This document shows, one piece after another, positions 21,823 through 33,600 of a DNA stretch of 64,000 nt (the stretch's first letter is position 1; each line of letters starts with the position of its first letter). A program made the position numbers and the translations under genes. Below the pieces are notes generated by a model. It did no database searches. It was not told the DNA's origin and saw nothing but the letters and a program-made list of their open reading frames with translations. This stretch comes from Periconia sp. R9002 (Eukaryota; Ascomycota; Dothideomycetes; Pleosporales; Periconiaceae): positions 124,001 to 188,000 of the forward strand of contig JAMAHW010000030.1 of NCBI GenBank assembly GCA_023627715.1, given 5' to 3'.

Positions 21823-24267
21823 CTACCTAACCCTCCCAACAACCACACCACCTTCGACCTCCTTCATCCCACCACCCTTCTTACCCTCTCCATATCCATG
21901 CGAAGAAGAAGTCCAGACGCGGAAACAAGGCACGATCTGCACGCTCTCCAACCCCTTGATTCCGGGGATTTTTTGCGGGGGGGTGGGTGATGATGCTGTA
22001 GCTGAGGAGGTGTAGAAAGTTCCATGGACCCAGTCTTCTTCCTCTTCTTGTTGTTGGTCGGAAGTAGACACAAAACCTCCTACTTCCCTAACCACATACA
22101 CCGCTTCCTCCCCTTCTCCCTCCCCTTCTCCCTCTTCACCCCCAGCCTGACACACCGTCGTCGTCGTCGTTCGTCCCCGCATGCTCGACCCAGCAGAAGA
22201 CGACGACGAAGATATCGTAATGCCACCAGAAGAAGCACCCCCCGTAACACCCACACAACACCACTCGACCTCCGCCCCACGAGGCAGCTCCGCGACTTCT
22301 GCGACCACGAGCGGCGGCGGGACAATCCGGTTAGCAGTAGCAGACGGAGAGGGAATTGGCGCTCTGTACGTTTTTTCGTCGTAGCTGGGGGCGAAGGCGG
22401 AGGAGGAGTGGTTGTTGTGCATGTGCCATATATCTACATCTTCTTCTTCTTCCTCATCGTCGGAACTAGGGGAAGGGGAGTAGAAAGTAGGGTTATGCAC
22501 GCGGTTCCAGATTTTGTGTACGAGACGCACGCGGGACGAGGAGGAGGAGGAGGAAAAAGAAGGTGTGGAGGAGGACGGTGAGAAAGGAATAAGCGCGACG
22601 CCAGCGGTCCACGACGTCACGCCCACGCAGCGCGATATACGTGTAAGATGCTGCAGCGCGAGGAGTGTGGATTGTGTGAAGGTGTGGAAAGGCGGGAGCG
22701 ATGGAGGGAGGGAGGGGGAAAGGAGGGTTAGGGAGGGGGGCAGGAGGGGGATTTGGCCTGCTATGTGGACTTCTTTTATCGACGTTTGTGGTGAAGAGGT
22801 GGAGGGGAAGAGAGGGATGGAAATGGCTTGGCTGTACGGTCCGATGTTGGCGGGGGCCCAGTAGGATAGGCTTTGTACGTGTAAGCCTTCTCGTAGCTGT
22901 TGTTGGGGGTGGTGGTGCGCGATGACGGAAAGCATCACGTCGATGCCATCCGGCATTAATGCGCCGATGGCGAAGGTCGCGCGCGAGGGCGGGTTCGTGA
23001 AGGAGAAGTAGGTGCCGTAGACGGTGTTGAGCGACGTGAAGGTGTGCATGTGGCGGAGGAGGAGCGTGCAGTGGGTTATGTGGGTAGGGTCGAGGTGGTG
23101 GGTGGTGAGGGTGTGTGTGAGGTGGGTTAGGATGGAGCTGAGTTGGGATTCTGGCGTGGTGGAGGAGGGGGAGGGGCGGATGTTGGGGTAGGTAAAGGTT
23201 GTGCCGGTGGAGGAGAGGGAGGGTGTGGAGGGGAAGGTGGTGAAGGGTTGGGAGGGAGGTGGAGGATTGTTAGGTGTGTCGTTGTCGTCGTCGGAGGAGG
23301 AAGAAGAGTCGAGCAGACCATCAGACTGCAAAACCCTCTCAAACTCATCATCCCAAATCGACGGGATCCTCAACCCTTCCAACCCCTTCCTCGCCCCACC
23401 CTCCTCCTCCTCCTCCTTCATCACCACCTTTCCGTCCACCTCCTTCCCACCATCAACAACATACCCCTCCACCCCATCAACCACCACCCTCCCCTTCCAA
23501 ACCCCCCGCGGCCCATCCAGCGTAAGCGTCTCGTACTCGCCTCCCTCCCCAAGCACGCACCCATCCCCATTCACCGCAAACCTCCGCATCGCGTTCTTCA
23601 TGCGCGCGATGGTAGCCGGGTCCGCGACGTTGCGCCAGAGGAACGCGTCGTCTGAGAGGCCCGCGGATGCCACTTTGACGATGCGTGAATCTTGGCCTAC
23701 GGACGCCATGTCGGTGAGGAGGCCGGCTTGGTCGTAGGGGGGCAGGGATGGGTATTGCCAGAGATACGCGAGGGGCGTGAGGCCGAGACGAGCGGCGATG
23801 GACTCGATGCGCGTTCGTTGGTAGGTTGAGAGGATGGCTCCGGTGGAGATGGCGTTGATTTCCGGGTGGGTGGTTTGGATGTGGGTGAGGAGGGGGATGA
23901 GGTCTTCTGTTTCGTCGGCTTCTTCTCCCCCGTTTTCTTCTATCCCTTCTTGAGAGGAGGCACGATGGACGTAATCCCGAACACCAGCACCCGTTCCGCC
24001 GCGAATGACGCCGCGATACAGAGGAACGCCTAGGGCTTGCTCGTAGAGGGGGACAAGGCGATGGCCGACGGTTTGGTACATGTAGCTGTCGAGCTCTTCG
24101 GACGGTGCTGATGGAGGCGGGTGCAGGTTCGCGAGCGCCACGAGCTTGTGTCCGTTTGCGAGGCAGTGGAGGAGCGAGAAGAAGGAGTCTTTGCCGCCCG
24201 AGATGAGGGCTACGACGTTGTATTTGGGTCCTAGAGGTGGTGCAGGGAGGGTGGAAGGTGAAGCCAT
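21823..24267 (-). CDS. DPH6: Diphthine--ammonia ligase (ATP-binding plus RidA-like domains)
   Basis: Intronless, 814 residues, ATG at 24267. The N-terminal ATP-pyrophosphatase domain has the PP-loop ALISGGKDSFFSLLHC at ~20-35, then LANLHPP, a Y-Q-T-V-G-H segment, ISTGAILSTYQRTRIE, LTPLAYLW and GEGGEYETLTLDGP. This matches the Dph6 family, which catalyses the last, ATP- and ammonium-dependent amidation of diphthine to diphthamide on elongation factor 2 in the cytosol. The C-terminal half has YjgF/RidA-like segments (VQSLSYWAPANIGPYSQAIS, VHIAGQIPL), the usual fungal architecture. Long serine- and glutamate-rich insertions separate conserved blocks. Compared with yeast Dph6 (685 residues) it is longer, mainly through these inserts. 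Confidence 0.93.
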   Translation of the reverse strand: MASPSTLPAPPLGPKYNVVALISGGKDSFFSLLHCLANGHKLVALANLHPPPSAPSEELDSYMYQTVGHRLVPLYEQALGVPLYRGVIRGGTGAGVRDYVHRASSQEGIEENGGEEADETEDLIPLLTHIQTTHPEINAISTGAILSTYQRTRIESIAARLGLTPLAYLWQYPSLPPYDQAGLLTDMASVGQDSRIVKVASAGLSDDAFLWRNVADPATIARMKNAMRRFAVNGDGCVLGEGGEYETLTLDGPRGVWKGRVVVDGVEGYVVDGGKEVDGKVVMKEEEEEGGARKGLEGLRIPSIWDDEFERVLQSDGLLDSSSSSDDDNDTPNNPPPPSQPFTTFPSTPSLSSTGTTFTYPNIRPSPSSTTPESQLSSILTHLTHTLTTHHLDPTHITHCTLLLRHMHTFTSLNTVYGTYFSFTNPPSRATFAIGALMPDGIDVMLSVIAHHHPQQQLREGLHVQSLSYWAPANIGPYSQAISIPLFPSTSSPQTSIKEVHIAGQIPLLPPSLTLLSPSLPPSLPPFHTFTQSTLLALQHLTRISRCVGVTSWTAGVALIPFSPSSSTPSFSSSSSSSRVRLVHKIWNRVHNPTFYSPSPSSDDEEEEEDVDIWHMHNNHSSSAFAPSYDEKTYRAPIPSPSATANRIVPPPLVVAEVAELPRGAEVEWCCVGVTGGASSGGITISSSSSSAGSSMRGRTTTTTVCQAGGEEGEGEGEGEEAVYVVREVGGFVSTSDQQQEEEEDWVHGTFYTSSATASSPTPPQKIPGIKGLESVQIVPCFRVWTSSSHGYGEGKKGGGMKEVEGGVVVGRVR

Positions 24268-25772
24268 TGTGGGCGGGTGTGGAGACAGACGGGATGATAT
24301 CTTTCTTGTTTTGCAGAAAGCCAGACTTCGACAGGTATGGCCTATTCCCTTTCCTGGCTCTTTCGTGATCGTTGTCGATCGCTTGGTCTTTGACTCTTGT
24401 TTGTCTTTTATACGATGAACTGCCCGGAGAGAAACCTGCTAGTATCGTAAATCCTTACCCTCTCTTCCCCACCAACTCGGTCGTACAGTAAATAGCTACC
24501 CGTCTTCCCTCTCTGCCGATGTTGTAGATTGGTTTAAACCCTGACTCTGGCATACGCGTGTGGGATATAGAGTGAGCGGAAGCAAGTGTTTAGGAAGCTG
24601 TAATTGTTAACGGTTGGTTATAGAGGGGCTCTCGTTAGCTCCATCGAGGTTCGTTTAGTTCCATAACCCATCAATTCACCAACCTCTTCCCTCCCCTCCC
24701 CATCCCTACCCACGCAAACCTAAACTCATGTATCGAATCAAGTCCCAAGTCAGCTTTTTCACCACTGCAAGTCATCATCAAGTCAAGTAGCCAAGTGTGG
24801 AAACATTTGCATAGTATAAAAACTTATATCTGTATATTTTTTTGGTATTCTCTTAATCTCAGTAAAGAAGAAAAAAAGAGAAAAATGGAAAAAGAAGCGA
24901 AGTAGTTTTTGATTTTTTTCGTCGAACATATTTCCAGAATACTTCTCCAAAAAAAAGAGGTTATTAAAACGAGGGTAAAGAACAAAACAAGAAAAATCTG
25001 TATGTTGTAGCAGCAAAAAAAAAAACGGAAACAAAAGGGCAAGAGGGGGTGTTTGGGAACACGGCGATTAGAAAATGGCCGATACAAGGGGAAAATAAAA
25101 GGGCCATAATCGTCGTGTAGAGGGGTGGTTAACGAGAAGAAAAGGAAAAACACCGCTCCCCCTTCCAGTCTAAAAAAAGATTTCCCAACCGAGCCGACCG
25201 AGAACCACCGGTTTGATAAAAGATCCCAGACCCTGAACCAAAACCATTGAGAGTGTGTAAAGGACCTTTGGAAAAAACCGACCGCCGCGCGCCGACCGAC
25301 CAAGCAAGCAAGCAAACACCCCAGGGAGAACGGGGTGAGAAAAAAGGACGCAGGAAATCGCTGATTGTACACAAAGGGCAAAAAAATAGCACCGATTCAA
25401 TTTGAACAGGAGAAAATCAGAACAAAAGAAAATAGGTGGTGGTGGTTGTCTGTCTGATTGTGGTAAAGGAAGTGTTAAAAAGGTGTACTTTTGCGGCATG
25501 GAACATGTGTATATGGGATCCGAAAAACCGCTGAATTGTGGAACAAGACTCCGAAACCCCCTCGGATCCGTGCCGCGCCGCCAGCCAGTCTAGATGCGTG
25601 ACGGGCGTCAAGGAAGAGTGAGAGAAGACCGAATGAACCACGGGGCATTATGAAGTACTCCATGGGGAGAGAGGGGAGATCTCGAACTCGCAGAGAGAGA
25701 CAGAAAGAAGCGTCATGAGGTCGTTAAAAAGTCGCAATCAGAAACAACAGAGTCGGCAAGGTAGCACGAACC
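24268..25772. promoter_or_regulatory. DPH6 upstream region and MSN2-like 3' region
   Basis: 1.5 kb without a supported gene. The first part is the DPH6 promoter. The middle (24,830-25,440) is A-rich with many homopolymer runs and probably contains the 3' untranslated region of the MSN2-like gene. Confidence 0.45.
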
Positions 25773-27604
25773 CTACTCGTCCCTCTTGCGCTTGCGCACC
25801 ACCATCTTGGACGGCGACTCAAAGTCTGAGTAGCCGTCGGAGCTGGAGCTCGAGATGCCGGCAGCAGCGTCGTACAGGATCTGGCCGAGCATGGCGGGAT
25901 CGCTGTGCTCGAAGCCCCCCGCGGATGGCGGCGGGACCTGGGACTGTGAGACCTCGCTCTGCTCGAGCACACCCATAAGGACAGTGCCTGTGCCGTGTGT
26001 GCGCTGGTGCTGCGACAGGTTGTCGGAACGCGAGAACTTCTTACCGCAGTCGTTGCATTCGAAGGGCTTGTCGTGCGTGTGGAGAGAGCGGTAGTGACGC
26101 TTGAGGTGCTCCTGGCGGCGGAACCGGCGGTTGCAGAGCTCGCACACAAAGGTCTTGGATGGGTCATCGGTCAGGGACTGCTTGCGGCCGCGGCGGCTGG
26201 TGGGAGCGACGGAAGGGGCGGGGGATCCCTCATCGGACGTGGAGTTGAAGGTATTGGCGCCCGACTCTTGCTGGCTGGAGGCCTCAGACTGGGTGGTGTT
26301 GTCGCCGGACGATTGCTGGTTGCTCTGGAACTGGGTCGTCTCTGCATCCATGTTGTCTGCCTTTTGGGACTTCTTGCTCTTCTTCTTGGGGGCAGGCTCG
26401 TCGCACATGAGGTCCGAGGAGAAGCTGCTGTCTGCGCTGGGGGTGAGGGGAAGCTGGCAAAGGTCCTCCTCGAAATCCGTGAAGCTAGCGTTGCTGACGA
26501 GATCCTCCTCAGGGGTGAAAGAGACGAGGTCGGTCCGTTGGCGCTTGTTGCCCAAAAACTGTGCGTTGTCGGTGGCCGGGAACTGGACGAGGCCGGCAAA
26601 GTCGTCCTCGTGGTCGAGCTCGAAAAGAGGCTCGAAAGTGATTTGGCCGGTGAGGGCGAGAGAGTGGGTGGTCTCAGGCTTGGCGGACTCTCCCTTGAGG
26701 ACAAGCTTGTGCTCCTCGTCGCTGGGGCAAAGGGTGGGCAGACACGGTCCGGAACCGTCCGACCTGGTCAAATCGCGTGGGTTGCAGAAATTGGCCTCGG
26801 TCTCAGCGAAGGGGGTTCGGGGCATAGGCGATGGTGAAGGAGACAGGGAGGGGCAGGAGGTGGCCGATAGAAGGTACGACCCTTGGCTAGTCGAAGGGGG
26901 CTGGATAAACACTGCACTCGCCCGTCAGCACTTGGACCCTGGATTCTCACCCTGACACACCCAAACAATCCGAAAAACAAAAAAGTGAAACAACTTCAGA
27001 TGTTGCTTTTCCCTTTTCTTTCTCGCCTGCTTTTATATCTCAACTTACCTGGAGTCATGGGGGGCGATGCTGAGCGCCATTCCGCACCAGCAGACAGGAT
27101 CTCCGAAAAGACCTCCTCTTCACATCCCTGCTTGACACCCTCCATCCCCTCTCCAGCAAAGAACGCGTTAACAGGCGTCGGCACAAAGTCGCACATGGAC
27201 GGCGGGCTGCTGATGTTGCTACCCGACGACGACAGCGGCGGTGTGGCGGGCGCAAACCGCATATCCGAGAAGTCAGTATCAATGGGGTGCAGGAAGGGCG
27301 AGTCCTGGGGCTGCACGAGGATGGCCGGCTTCTGGTACATGGGTCTTGGTGATGCTACGGGTGTGAGCATCTGGTTTGCGTATGCGGTCTGCTGTGGGTA
27401 AGAAGTCTGCGAGTTTGCTGACGATGGCCTTTGGAAGACCATTTGTTGGGGCTGCATTGTCTGGAGTTGTTGTTGTTGTTGGCCGGATGGGTGAGCTGTG
27501 AAGTGACCGTGTTGGCGGGCGTTCTCGTTGGCAGTATCGGGGTTGTAGTAGAAGAAGTGCGAGTTCATGGCCTGGGCCGAGTGCATGGAATATGAGCCGT
27601 CCAT
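25773..27604 (-). CDS. MSN2: C2H2 zinc-finger stress-response regulator, Msn2/Msn4/SebA type
   Basis: Read as complement(join(25773..26911,27049..27604)), 564 residues, start ATG 27604 ([19 protein letters not shown]). A 137-nt intron has donor GTAAGT and acceptor TGCAG, with a glycine/valine codon split after one base. The N-terminal two thirds are low-complexity and glutamine/serine/proline-rich, including a QQQQQLQ tract and SPPMTP motifs suggestive of phosphorylation. The C-terminus has two adjacent C2H2 fingers ([22 protein letters not shown], then [21 protein letters not shown]), whose linker and recognition helices match the Msn2/4 group that binds STRE (AGGGG) elements. [10 protein letters not shown] run is a possible nuclear localisation signal. 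It would act in the nucleus to activate stress genes. Further 5' non-coding exons are possible given the very long upstream region. Confidence 0.9.
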
Positions 27605-30600
27605 TGCGTATGTGTGTGTGGTGTTGGTATTGATATCTTGATGAGGAATGTTAGTATGACATCGTTGTTGTTTCATCCACGCAACACATGCTTCTCTTCC
27701 ATGTTCCACTGGACTAGAAGCATGCTTGCTATATTATAGAGACACTACTCACCAATGGCTATCTATAATGTTGGTGAAAGTGTGTATTAGGATTACTCTT
27801 GCAATAGCACAGAGTAGTAGTAGTTGATTGAGGAAAGGTTTATGAAGGAATGACTGAACAACGGCCCGCGATAACGAAGCCGTCTACTAATAGGTAAAGT
27901 TGGTAGTGGAGGAAGATGTCATAGGGTCGTGCGTCGACAATGATGGACGGTGGTAGGTGGATATAGGTATGGATCCAAAGGAGGGGACTAGGGCAACTCT
28001 GTTCACAATTGTGAAATAGGTAGTGCACCTGGAGATTTGGGAAAAAAGTAAGATGGGGGAGTAGAACAAAAAAACGAAGATCAAGTCAGTCGAACCCTTA
28101 AAGGAAGAGGAGCACGAACAGACAGGGTCAGTAAAGGAAGAGAAAGACAAGCGACAGAGGTTGATAAACCTTGGAACAAGGGAAATGCGGCGAGTGACGG
28201 GCAGGTCCGTGGATAAGTAGGATGGATCAACACCCGACGAGCGAGCGATTAGGTTAGGAAGAAGAAAAGACGACCAGGAACAGACGGGCGGGCGCACGGA
28301 ATTGGTTACCTCTGGGAGCCCATGGGAGCCCACATGGTGTCCAAGGGGATGTCGGGATGCGTGCGCGCAGGGCAGCGGGCGCAGCACCGGACTCCACTTG
28401 GCCCAATGAGGGCCCCCCAGAGCCATGTCGCAGGCCCCCCAGGACGGACTCATGCACTGTCAATTCTGCGACTGGGGGTTGACTCGTGGGTTGTCTTCTC
28501 TCTCGCTCTCTCGACCCGTTGCTTGCTTAGGGCAGCAAGACGCGCGGCATAACTTTTTTGTGCTGGTGCTGCAGGATGCACTAATCTTGGTCGCCAACTG
28601 CCTGGCCTGTCCCCCAGTGTCCAGTAAATGAAGACCGACACAAGCGTGCACATCGGTGTCACAGGCGTTACAATTTTAAACGGCATATGCCCGATTTACT
28701 TTGTGAATTCGTCGATGGTTGGTCCACTGCCTGCCAAAACTCGCCCACCACCACTCCACTCCACTCCAGTCGTGTGTATCGATACGTGTCTGATCTGATG
28801 GATGCTGCAAGTCACCACCGACAGTACAGTAAGATAACAGTGTAGGTCCCCGACTTGGTGTGGGGGTGGTGCGCTTGAATAAAAAAAAGGCAACTAGCAG
28901 ACCAGCGGCGGCCGAGATGGATGAGGATGTTGGATTCATGGCTGGATGGATGGATGGTGCATCGAGGAGCGAGCGAGGAAGGAAGCCTAAGAGAATGCGT
29001 GTGTGCTGTGCTGTATGAGTGTTGCAATTCCATTCGTTGACCGGAGTGGCCGCCGTCACCGCCGCCTACATGTACATGTATAGGTACTACTTCTCTGTCC
29101 ATACATAGGCAGCGAATGCGCATACAAATATCGAACCCGCAGTAGCAAAAGAGGCTGTGAAGCTGCAAACAAATAACCAGCCACTGTATACATGCAGCCA
29201 ATATGCACTCATGATTGCTCAACTGCCACAGTCCAGTGAGCGTTTGACGCTGGCGTTTCGTTCGTCACCATGTCAGAGATACAGTGGTAGAAGGGCATTC
29301 AGCCTGTCCCATCCCATCCCATTCGTGAAAAGAGGTGTGGGTGGATATGGATGGGTGTGGTCCTTCAGCCTAACCGCCCAATCGATAGTTGATAACTGCC
29401 CGTTGCATCTCGGGCCCTGTCCCTTGTCATTATCGCTTCTCCGTCCGTGGGATTGGCGCTGGTGAGACGGGGCGCTCGATGCTGACATGTGCTTTGCTGA
29501 TGTGATGATGTGATGGTGGTGGGGTGGGATGGTGGCATGTTTGGAAACATTTTCTTCTTTTTTATTTTTTTTTATTTTTTCCTAATTTCATCCCAAGCTT
29601 TGATTACCTATGTCGGTGGTGGTGGTGGTGGCGGCGAGAGATGCGGTTTGCGAGAGTCGCGCGAGTAGGCCCAGCGAGAGATACACAAATCAACCCTCCC
29701 TCGTCATCATTTATTGAGCATTCATGCGCATCGAGGTCGCACTGTGCCACACGCACACACACACGCACACAATATGCATTTTGACCAGAAGGAGCCGAGG
29801 GAATTAATCAAGGCCAAGACTCGAGAGAAGAGAGAAAAATTCGATTGGGTATCGCTACATGCAAGAGAGCCCTGCCACACTCGACTAACCATTGATCTAT
29901 CATCGTCTAAATTCGACATCGGGGTGCGCCGGCCGTGAGTGGCCACCTCTTTTTCACACCAGCGGCTCAGCAAGCGAATAGACGACTGATAAACCGCTTT
30001 TCGTGGGATGGATTCCATAATACGAGAAACAAGTCTGAAATGTTGCAGCATGTTGTTTCGTTGCTTGCAGGCTTGCATTCTTAGCCAACGACGCAGCGTG
30101 GTCGGGAATGTGCATGGCGGGCACACACACACACACAGCAGACGGATGGGATGGGAAGGCTGACTGCATCAAATGGTGTTTGTGATTGATTTCATCCGAT
30201 CTACAAACCCGATCCTTGGCCGCCATTGAACGAACGAGACTCCATCCATCGATTTCCATCAGACATCAGACATCAGCATCCGCTTGCGTGCGTGCGAGAG
30301 TGGGTTGTGGGTGCGAAAGGTGCAATGCAGTGCGTATAGTCTGACCAACTGCTTCTTCTGGGTGCACAGTGAAGTGAGACTCTTACGCCCCGGCGCCCTG
30401 CCGGCTGCACGACGACGATATTAAGGTTGCTTTACTTGCAACCTGCTGAAAACGGGTAAAAAAGCGTTCACTATACCATAGACACACTTCTCTACACCTT
30501 CCCCACTCATTCACTCTTTGTCCGATAGTAACTGAGAAGGAAGGAACGAGGGCGGAGAAGAAAATAGAAGGTCATCGTCAGTCTCACTCGCGCGCCGGGC

Positions 30601-33600
30601 AAAGGTGGCCAGTCTTTTTTTTTCTCTTGACATGCAGTCCAATGCCGGACCTATCTGCAGGTACAACAATAAGAAAGCCTGTAGTCGCTCCAAGGTGGAA
30701 ACAACCATATGCAGAGCGATGTTCTCTAGGTGGGTCCTCTGGTGCAACCGTCCAGCTGGAGGTTACCTAGCACATTGCCCCAATCTGTGGGGAAGCCAAA
30801 AAGGCCCACCGTGCTTTGCTGTGCTGTGCCGCACTGGAACGATAAGTCGCTTAAGGTTAGAACGGGCGAAGCCGTACTGGCGATAGGACGGTTATACTGC
30901 CATGGTGCGACAGTAGACTGTGTTTCCAACTTTGTTGCTGCAACTAACCACCATCCCATCCACCATCCACTCTCTCGAGTGCTATTAGAGGAATGTCTGC
31001 TATACACCATCAGCACTCAAACGAGGAGGGTTGATGTCATCCACGGTTGGCTCATCTGCACCACAGTCCACACGGCATTGCCTTCGCGCGTCCGCCCTCG
31101 ACGCGCCCAACGTGCTTCTTCTCCACATGAAGCCCAGTAGAGTGTTTCAATGCTGTCGTGCTTCGATAGGTTGACAGAAGGAAACGCGAAGCTTGATTGA
31201 ACACTCCACACCACCACCACGATTTTTTTTTTCGTCCGGTGTTTTCAGACCTCACGATAGACACCCTACGCCAGCCGTCCGAAGTGGCGATAATGCTCAT
31301 GGACAAGACGCGTTTTTCCTGGTTCGGGAATCCAATGCGCGCATGCCGTCACCTTCGTATAGACCCGTCAGCCTTCCAATATTCTCTAGCAATAGCCCGC
31401 CATAGGCTGTAGGCTTGCACAAAAAGCTTGTGCTAACGATTGGCAGCTGCTATTTTGGGGGGCAGAAGTGCCTTAGCGGCAATATTATGCTGATGTGTGC
31501 ACACCATTATTCACTCATCATCTGCACATCGGTTGCCGGTGCATTCCCCTTGGAGTCTAGCCTGTCGTCGCCGCTTTTACCCTTCCAACCCTCCAATCCA
31601 GTGCCTCCTGCGGGCAACAAGGCTGGGATGGCAAGAGGCATAAGGAAAGGCTCGCCTACTCAAGTCGACAAACGGCGTAGACAAGGGCCGCCGCAGGCAC
31701 CTTTGGACTGTGGCCCAATCGCTTGAACAGCTGGCCACTTTGCGTTACCCTTTTGCTCCACCCCACAGCGACGGTACGGTACCACCCAAGTGAGGCAAAT
31801 GAATGGCCCTTCTAATGCAGGTACGGCGCAGGAACACTGTTGCTTTTCATCTCAACACCATGGAACCCCTAATCCACCATCGTCATGTTTGAGATTTCAA
31901 ATCAACCACATCCCACACCACCCACTAATTTTCTTATTTCTTTTTTTCGTTTGTGCGTGAAACATGTCCATTGCCTCTGCTTGTGATTGGCAAATCGTTC
32001 TCACTTGCCGTGTGCTTACTAGCCGGCTTAGACGCGTTCTGGAAACGTCATTAGCTGATCCATCCTTTGCGCGGGCGGGCGGAAAGGCGCTTTCTCGCTC
32101 TCTCTCGCTCGACGCTCACGCACGATTCAGAAAGCAGTCCTCGCGACAATGCTGAACCCTTCCTTCCGCGTCGTCCAGGCCAGTCGCCGAGACATAACCA
32201 CGCCAGTGCGTCGGCGCCGGGGAAGCTGCCGTGGCTTCCCTTGGCTTGCCATCCGTCTCGAACGTTTGCGTAAAATGCTCCACCAGATCGGCGTTATCAT
32301 CTCAGTCTGTGTGATAACGACGCGGATAGCTGCACCCTGATCTTCCTCAATTTTCCTTCTCTGCTGTTCGGCGCTGCCCACGACTCGTATCCATTGCACT
32401 GTCTTTTAGCTAATCTGTCGCCATTGCAAATACCACTTTGTGTGCTTACTAGTCAATTGTTGATAACGCTTGATTTGCGCCTTCACACGATGTGGATACT
32501 GGAATGACTGATGCACCTTTCAAAAGGCATGAAGGTAAAATTGATCTTCGTGATAGAGAGCCCGCAGAATCATTTTTTTCGCGCAGTTGTGTCTCGTGAC
32601 AATGGCATTTACCCTGGGACTTACTCAATATGCAATGGTGTCAAATAGTGAACCCTCACGCTTCTCTGCTTGACTGTTTTGATGTGAGTCGGTGGCGACC
32701 AAAACCCATACGATCCATGGCATGACTTGCAACAGAGCGATGCCTGTGCTCCCCGTCTCCACCATCACGAGACAGACATTTGGCTTTCACGGGCTCCCGC
32801 ATAGTGGTGGACCCGCCAATCCGATGACGCTCGATCGCTGACAGTTTGACTGTTCGATCGGCCGTGGTGGTGACCTCTTCAGATGGTTCCGCTCTGCATC
32901 TTTGGCAGCTGTCGAGCGTAATTTGATGAAACAGCAGACTGCTCGCCAGTCTACGAGAAGGGTAGCATCGACGGGATACCCCAAACTCCTTCCGGTAACT
33001 CGCGGGTCGCTCTTCTTTTTCGCTGCCGAATCCTTTCAGGCCAGGGTCTGGTAAACCGTTGATCAGGACTTTTTACTAGGACCCTTGTCTTCATTATTTT
33101 TTGTACACAGTGAAATTGGTTTTTATGCTGCCGTGTTGGCGCCACTGCTCTTCGGGCACTTGGAGGTCTTAGTCACGCACGTTCATATGCTTAGGGCCGT
33201 CTTGCTGGGTAGTCCAAGGGTCCAATGGAATTTTTCAAGGCGGGGAAAAGGTACCCGTGTCTCTGGTCCTGGTCATCGATGTTCAACGAAAACTTCCGTG
33301 AACAGCGTTGGGCTGCGTCATTGGGATCATAAAGGAAGTGATTGCAAGTAGTGCCCAACATCTCGTCCAGTTTTGAGTGCGCCTTGATTCTTCACTACAG
33401 GAAATTGTACCCAACCCCACGAAATGTGGGCGGCGTTCACAAGAGCGGGCGAGGTAGAGCCGTGGCCCCCAGGGCGAGCGTCGTGTCTTGTCTGAGCTGA
33501 GACGGCAAGTGGAACCTCGGTGAGGCCCGTTCTGGAGCCGCGACATGTGTCGTGCATTTCCCACACACGAAGTTCGGCAGCTTCTGGAATTTCACCGCAT

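Noticed and set aside
22024..24418. Several plus-strand frames opposite DPH6
   Set aside because: They mirror the skewed codon content of DPH6 and have glycine/valine- or proline-rich artefact sequences.
25995..26955. Two plus-strand frames of about 280 codons opposite the MSN2-like gene
   Set aside because: Leucine/glycine- and serine-rich antisense reflections of the real zinc-finger gene, whose C2H2 motifs are unambiguous.
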